DNA of 64,000 nt. Source: Isochrysis galbana. Lineage: Eukaryota > Haptophyta > Isochrysidales > Isochrysidaceae. Made by a program: the position numbers and the translations under genes. Location: positions 4,271,419 to 4,335,418 of the forward strand of contig CM030939.1 of the NCBI GenBank assembly GCA_018136815.1, given 5' to 3'. Shown one piece after another: positions 58,542-64,000 of the stretch. A model generated the notes under the pieces. The model saw only the letters and a list, made by a program, of their open reading frames with translations, was not told where the DNA came from and searched no databases. Position 1 is the first letter of the stretch. Each line of letters starts with the position of its first letter.

Positions 58542-61500
58542 GTCGTCGGCGGGGCCCACGTCCGCGTTGTTACCCCGCTACCAGTCCAGGGTAGTGGGCC
58601 CGAACGCCACCCACCAAAAGATCGTATTATGCTACGGCCGGGTACTTCTACGGCCTCCAAACAGTACCCCAAGATTCCCCAAGTTCTAGACAAGCCCTGC
58701 CACCTCCATCCCCCTCTTTCTCCTGCCTCCTCGCCGATTGCCCCTACTTCTCCCAAGGCCGATGATACCATCCTGATTCTCGATATCACGCACGAGTCCT
58801 CCAAACCAAGTCAACCGCTGCCGCTTCTATATCAACTCAAGCCGCTGAACCGCTACTCCACGCCACTTCCCAAGCATCCCCAGTCCAAGACCTCACGGTC
58901 TACGAAAGTCCAGCCGCCGCAGGCCCAATCCAACCCTCAATCTCTCAAATCAAATTTCGCATGTCCGAGCCACAAAACGTCTCCCGAGTACGAGTCCGAG
59001 TCCAAGTCACGTTCAGAATTACCCTCTTCGTCTTACGCCACCGCGAGCCCATCTACGAGTCTGAGCCCAGTCCAATCATCACCGGTATCACCAGTCTCCA
59101 TCCCTACGACGATGAAGACGCAGTTCCCCGGTTCTTCCCCACTTTCTTTCGAGTCCGAGTCCGAACCTGTTTTGAGCAAACCCCGTTCTGAGCCATCCGA
59201 GTCCGAGTCCGAGTCCGAGTTTACAACGTCACCGAGTCCTACCACGCGGTCGACCGCAGGATTAACGGAGCTCCAGCCACCCACTGAGCCTCCGACGACC
59301 ACTCCTTCCGGGGGAGTGTTCACCTTCGGTCCTCCGCGCCCCGAGTCCGAGTCATTTGGAATCTCCGGTCACGTCCAGAATTCCAACCACACCCGAGCCC
59401 CGTTTCACGAGCCACCGCGTATTGAGTCCAAACACAAGCTGACGCCGGAGCCCTCGGCGACAGCCACTGTGTCCTTGTCCGAGCCACCGTTCCGAGTCTC
59501 GCCGCAGCCGGCCTGCCACTCCAGCAAGCTGCACGCCGCCGAGCCGATCCCTTCCGTTTCCGTTCCGAGTCCGAGTCCAATTGCACAAGACAGTGCATCC
59601 CGAGCCCGCGTAATCAAGCCCGTCACCGAGTCCGAGATTACGGCCGCACCGAGCCAACCGGTGCTGGCCACCGTGCCCCTATTGTCATCACAAGCGTCCG
59701 CTTCGTCCTCATCGACGGTTGCGACGCCAGGGGGCTTCACCTTTGGGCCGGCCCCGTCCGTTCCCATTTCGAAAATTAGCCCTGTTTTTGGCGTCCAGCA
59801 CGCTAGGAACGACGAGTCCGAGTCCGAGCACAAATCAACGTCACCGCGGAGTCCGCGGTCGACCACCGGCGTTCCCACGCCATCCCATCAGTCAAGAGCC
59901 ATGGAGGAGCTGGCACAGCCGTCTCCTAGCCTCTCTCAAGTCGCCGAGTCTTCCGAATTCGAGTCTGAATCCGCCGTAATTTTAGCGGTCCATGCACCCG
60001 CTAGCCCGAGCCAAGTCCTCCGAAGAATGCTTCGCATTGCAGAACCTCTTCGGCCACCACCCACACCAGCCGCTGCCGCAGAGCCACCACCCTGGCCTCA
60101 GCCTTCCCCGCAGCCGGCTTCTTCGACAGCCACGTCCCTTCTTTCGCCGGCGCCGACCCCGCCGACGACAGATTGCAACGAAGTCTATGCCTGGCCCGAT
60201 TCCTCTCCCGACGTGACCATGGAGAGTGACCACAACTCCCTTGCACGTCGAGGAACGGCCGCCTCCCAAACCGAGCTTCTACGCCCATTGAGCCAGCCCA
60301 ACCGAGTCTCTAAGCCATGTCCTTCATGTCTCTCACCGGTGGTCTCGCGGCCGCGGCGTCCGTCGCCGCAATCCGACACCCCACTTCTCCGAGTTTCTTC
60401 GTCAATCCCGTCCTCCGAGCCTGTCTCCACGTCGTCGATATCCGAGTCTACTTCCATTCGTCCTACGTCGCCGCGGCCACCGGTCGCAGCCTCCAAGCAC
60501 TGCCTGCCTCTCGATACCACTGCCACCGCCATCATGCGCGTGGCAGCGATCAATGCGTCCGCGATCCAGTCCTTCGATTCCTCTCGAAACAACTCCGATG
60601 TCGGCACCCGCGATGATACCCCGTCACCCGCTCTCCACGCTCTCGCCTCTCTTCGTGCACGAGCGAGCGGCTCTGCGGTGGTATTACCTCGGCACCTCAC
60701 GGAGGCAGCCCAAGAGCTCCGCCGGCCGCGCAGTGGCACCTTAGCCTCGCCTGCCGCCGCGCTACCCAAGCACTTCGATGAGCTTTGCGCTGAGCTCACG
60801 AAGACGAGTCAACAAGTCCAAGACGGGCTGACTTCTGGCTGTCACGCCCCACGAGTTCTCGTCGTTGGTGAGACTAGCGGCGTCGTCTCCTCCATGTTCC
60901 TACTCGCCGGAGCTGATGTAGCTACGTGCGATTTATATCCTTCCGAGATTGACTACGTGCCCCACTTCCAAGGCGACGCGCTTCATGTCCAAAACCTAGG
61001 TTGGGACCTAGTCATCGCCCACCCGCCCTGCACGTACCTCTCCGCCGTCAGCAGCCAATGGCTTTCCCAAGAACCCGGACGTCGTGCCGCTCTTGAGTCG
61101 GCCGCCCGCGTCTTCAAGTCAATGGCCTCCGCCACTGCTCCGTTTGTAGCGGTTGAGAACCCTCGGATGCATGCGGAAGCTCGCCGTTTAGTCGGGGGGT
61201 TGACCCCGACCCAATTCGTCCAACCCTGGGAGCACGGCACTGGACACCAGAAAGCCACCGGGTTGTACCTCACCAAAGGGCTGCCGCCTCTCCAGCCAAC
61301 CTGCGTCGTGGATGGCCGTGAGTCGGCCATGGCTAACCTCTCTCCTTCACCGCACCGTGGCGCTCTTCGCAGCCGCACCTACGTCGGTGTAGCTGGAGCG
61401 ATGGCGACCCATTGGATGCCTGTTCTTCTTCGACATTTGAGCCAACAGGGAGACCAGCCATCGACGAAGAAACTGTCCGCGTTGGAGCTACTCGCTTGCG

Positions 61501-64000
61501 CGCGGCGCAGCCTATCGGACCGGCCTTCCCTTAGCTCGACTGAGGCTACCGCATACGAGCCGTGGTCGGCTCTTCATCGTTATGAGAGGGGGAGGGAATC
61601 TAGTGAAGTTTCTTCCGACCCCGTTGTTTCCCGTCCAGCTACTCCCGAGTCAGACAACCACGAAGACCAAAAAGAAACCCACGATAACCACGACAACGAC
61701 ACGCCACTCTACGCCTCCGAGTCTACTCTCCACGACCCATTCTCTCCATGGACCGCCCCGCCTCCGGCACGCGCGAGCTCGCCGCGTCCGACGACGCCGA
61801 CGACTCTCCGGAAGCGGCGCCAACAATGGCAAGCATTCGGAGTGAACGGGGACCAGAAATGGTCCAACGTCACGCTCGAAACCGCTGACGAAATAAGAGC
61901 GCAAGCTCTAGCCGGACGAGGCGCCGACGAGGAATCCAACCTCGCCGCTGCCGTCCGAGCGCCGATCGAGTTCGTGGAAGCCAAAGGCATCCGCGCCGAA
62001 GAGCTAGCCTCATTAGTTCGAAGACCCAAGACAGAAGCCCAAGCTCGTCTCGAGAAAGACTGGGAAAAGATGTCCGACCACCCGAGGCACCCCACCGACA
62101 AGAGAGGCCTGGGATACACTAGTCCCAAGCTATCACCCTGCACCGCTACCAACGAGGACGACGCCTCTAGACCCTCTGCCACGATAGCGGCAGTCGGATT
62201 ACCCGAAGAGACGACGATCACCACGACGACGAATTCACCCGAGCAACCACGCTGTCGACCAACCCCGTCCCCGTCCGACACCATCGCACACGTGACCGCG
62301 CACCGACCGGATAGCGTCGTGGATACCCTACCATCTGCCTACCCAAGGCATTGCCTATATGTTCGAGACCTAGTGGTCTGCCGCTCCGGCGAGGCTACCG
62401 GCAAAGAAGGAGTTATCTTAGCCGACTCCGCTCTCACGGTCAACAGCACACTCGCTGACACCGGAGCTGGCCCGTCGGTCGTGACCACTTCCCTCTTGTC
62501 CAGCCTACCCAAAGACGCATGCGTCGAGCGGCTGCCACAAGCCGTAGTGACACCGCTTCACGGTCCGGACGGCCTGCCTCTTATCACGCGAGGCAAGGCT
62601 CGAATCGTCTTCTCCGTCGGTGGATTTCTCTTTCGTCATACGTTCATGGTGATTGAAGGCAACCCGATGCTGCTGCTCGGGAACGACTTCTTAGCCACGC
62701 ACGCCGCTTCGATTCAGCTCGCCTCCGACAGCGCGGACGGCTCTATCACCCTCGGTGCTCCATCCACGGTGGCTCCTCTTGAGGTTAATGGCAGTCCAAG
62801 CCCCGACGCCCCGCCGATCTTTCGCGTCTCGACGTCACCGATAGCGATGGTCCCTGTCAGCCTGACTTGTGCACAAGTCTGTCCGACCTCCGCGAACCCA
62901 ATTACGACTGACTTCTTCCGAGGGCCTCAGGCCGCCGAAAACGACAACCAGCTAGTCTCCGAGCCTCTCTTCAACACGGCCGATGAGTTTGCCGCCAAAG
63001 CGCCGGCATCATGTGGCTCCGAGTACCTCCTATATACCCACGAACCTATCACGATCCCGGCCTATCATCGGGCAACGTTTCACGTCCGAATTCCACTAGC
63101 TCTTCGAGAACACGAAGATTGCGCCATGCTCGTGGACCGACTACCTACGCGTGAAACGATCGATAGCTCTCCTCTCGTCATCCCTCAAGTAGAGAGGCCG
63201 AACTCCAACCACACCATCGCGATTACGGTGGTCAATACTGACCCCAAACCTCTACATCTTCCGTCGTTCCATCCTGTAGCTTCGTTACAGGTTCGATTCA
63301 AGATTCACGCTGGAACTTATCGCCGCGTCGGTGACGTTAACTCGCCGGATGTGATTGAGTCGCTCGACGAGGACCAATGTAAGCTCCTCGAGGCAGCCAA
63401 GATCGACCCCGAGGGCCGTCTCTCGATGCCCCAACGTGAACAAGTTCGTCGTCTACTGGCCCGACGTATCGCTGCTTTCGCAATTGACCCGACCAACCCG
63501 AATCACACTCACGTGATGGAGGTAGAGCTACCGCTCAACCCCGGAGCCGAAGCTCACCGCCACGCACCGTCTAGAGTTGGACGAGAGGGTGAGAAGATCA
63601 TAGAGGACGAAGTTTGCAAGATGGAGTCCGCGGGCATCATTAGGAAATCAAATTCGTCGTGGGCCTCTCGAGTCGTGCTAGTCACTAAGAAGGATGGCTC
63701 CGTACGTTTCTGCGTAGATTATCGCGACGTCAACTCCAAGCTTCGTCTAGAGGACAGCCCTCTTCCCCTCACGGTAGAAGCCATCGACCGATTGTCGTCC
63801 GGCCAAGGCAACCTTGATTCTCTATTCCTTTGCACCCTGGACCTGGCATCTGGTTTCTGGGGTATACCGATCAAAGAGTCCGATAAACATATCACCGCGT
63901 TCACTACTCATCGCGGCAAGTACGAGTTCAATTACTTGCCTTTTGGTGTTCAATCCGGTCCCTCGTATATGTGCCGCCTCATGGACGCCGTTCTCGGTGG
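58542..64000 (+). CDS. pol: Retrotransposon Pol with methyltransferase-like domain
   Basis: 1819 codons without a stop, running off the window. Positions are counted from the codon after UAG. Residues 1-765 are Pro/Ser/Glu-rich and probably disordered, with several ESESES runs and two GG(V/F)FTFGP-type motifs. Residues about 767-965 are the cytosine-methyltransferase-like domain, described separately. Residues 966-1290 are a charged linker. The aspartic protease has LADTGAGPSVV at about 1304 and LLGNDFLAT near 1375. A spacer (HEPITIPAYHRATFHVRIPL) follows. The reverse transcriptase begins near 1680 (GIIRKSNSSWASRVVLVTKK, VRFCVDYRDVN, LPFGVQSGPSYM) and is cut before the YxDD motif. Pol would reverse-transcribe and integrate the element; expression probably needs readthrough of UAG 58539. 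The protease lies unusually far, about 1300 codons, from gag. Confidence 0.88.
60840..61430 (+). other. Phage-type cytosine methyltransferase-like domain
   Basis: In the pol frame, about 195 codons follow the plan of the small C5-methyltransferase-like proteins widespread in bacteriophages. A strand-loop start (RVLVVGETSGVVSSMFL) stands where SAM motif I lies, then CDLYPSE and HFQGDALH. WDLVIAHPPCTYLS holds the PC catalytic cysteine of motif IV. VAVENPRMH corresponds to the ENV/ENP motif VI. Then come FVQPWEHGTGHQKATGLYLT, LPPLQPT, and the ending SPSPHRGALRSRTYVGVAGA. All key blocks are present and in order with no frame break. Odd points: the acidic residue after the motif I glycine is shifted, and the target-recognition part is short, as in the phage versions. 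If active it would methylate cytosine in DNA, perhaps the element's own copies; that is inference. Confidence 0.82.

Larger units (their letters stand above)
54723..64000 (+). mobile_element. Ty3/Gypsy-like retrotransposon, 5' part
   Basis: A leader, gag, and one long pol frame with an embedded methyltransferase-like domain, an aspartic protease and the first half of a reverse transcriptase. The element is cut by the window end, so RNase H, integrase and the 3' LTR are not visible. Open frames over more than 8 kb, apart from one UAG, indicate a young copy. The order protease then RT, and RT blocks such as GIIRKSNSSWASRVVLVTKK, are Ty3/Gypsy-type. Confidence 0.9.

Noticed and set aside
60983..61378. 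Minus-strand frame antisense to the methyltransferase-like domain
   Set aside because: It is a shadow of the strong plus-strand coding signal and carries no recognisable motif.
1..64000. tRNA and rRNA genes
   Set aside because: I looked for GGTTCRANNCC-type arms and rRNA core words on both strands and found none in a cloverleaf or rRNA context. A covariance-model scan would be decisive.

Overview
The window is a repeat-rich, GC-rich piece of a nuclear genome from a unicellular eukaryote, with one 100-base assembly gap at 35701-35800. Genes have GT-AG introns. Several predicted proteins carry ER-type leaders, and in two of them (15927-16433 and 52481-53206) the leader ends in Ala followed by Phe, as in preproteins imported into secondary red plastids. 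That fits a haptophyte or similar alga; this is inference and I cannot name the species.

Layout. Host genes are islands in transposon debris. They are: a three-exon glucosidase II beta-like lectin with an extra ShKT module (1451-2889); an ankyrin protein with a SHQW...SIPQ domain (8480-10927); a MIF-family tautomerase (15927-16433, minus); a large orphan protein (20964-24812, minus); a DsbA-like thioredoxin-fold protein (26688-27323); a seven-exon papain-like membrane peptidase (30320-33333, minus); a membrane-protein gene split by a hAT transposon (39226-43868, minus); two divergent leucine-rich-repeat genes (44167-44970 minus, 45268-46980 plus); an NDUFS6-like complex I subunit (48355-48800); and a one-TM orphan (52481-53206).

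Mobile DNA. A structurally complete hAT element (39514-43063) has perfect terminal inverted repeats, an 8-bp target duplication and a two-exon transposase, and a decayed relative lies at 90-485. A 612-bp piggyBac-like MITE with TTAA duplications (18185-18796) sits inside a repeat whose unoccupied copy is also present at 5394-5690. A 1.15-kb insertion at 16856-18007 is flanked by a 17-bp direct repeat. Fragments of Ty3-like elements lie at 11650-13490, 13880-14440, 20405-20475 and 50906-51660, and a C-rich/G-rich interspersed family recurs at 28480-29502, 34745-35520 and 49278-50022.

Main find. From about 54.7 kb to the right edge lies a large Ty3/Gypsy-like retrotransposon. Gag (55773-58541) and pol (58542 to beyond 64000) are in the same frame, separated by one UAG codon. 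Between gag and the aspartic protease, pol carries a domain closely resembling the cytosine-C5-methyltransferase-like proteins of bacteriophages (60840-61430). A phage-type methyltransferase-like module inside a Ty3 polyprotein, possibly expressed by stop-codon readthrough, is the best candidate here for an undescribed system.
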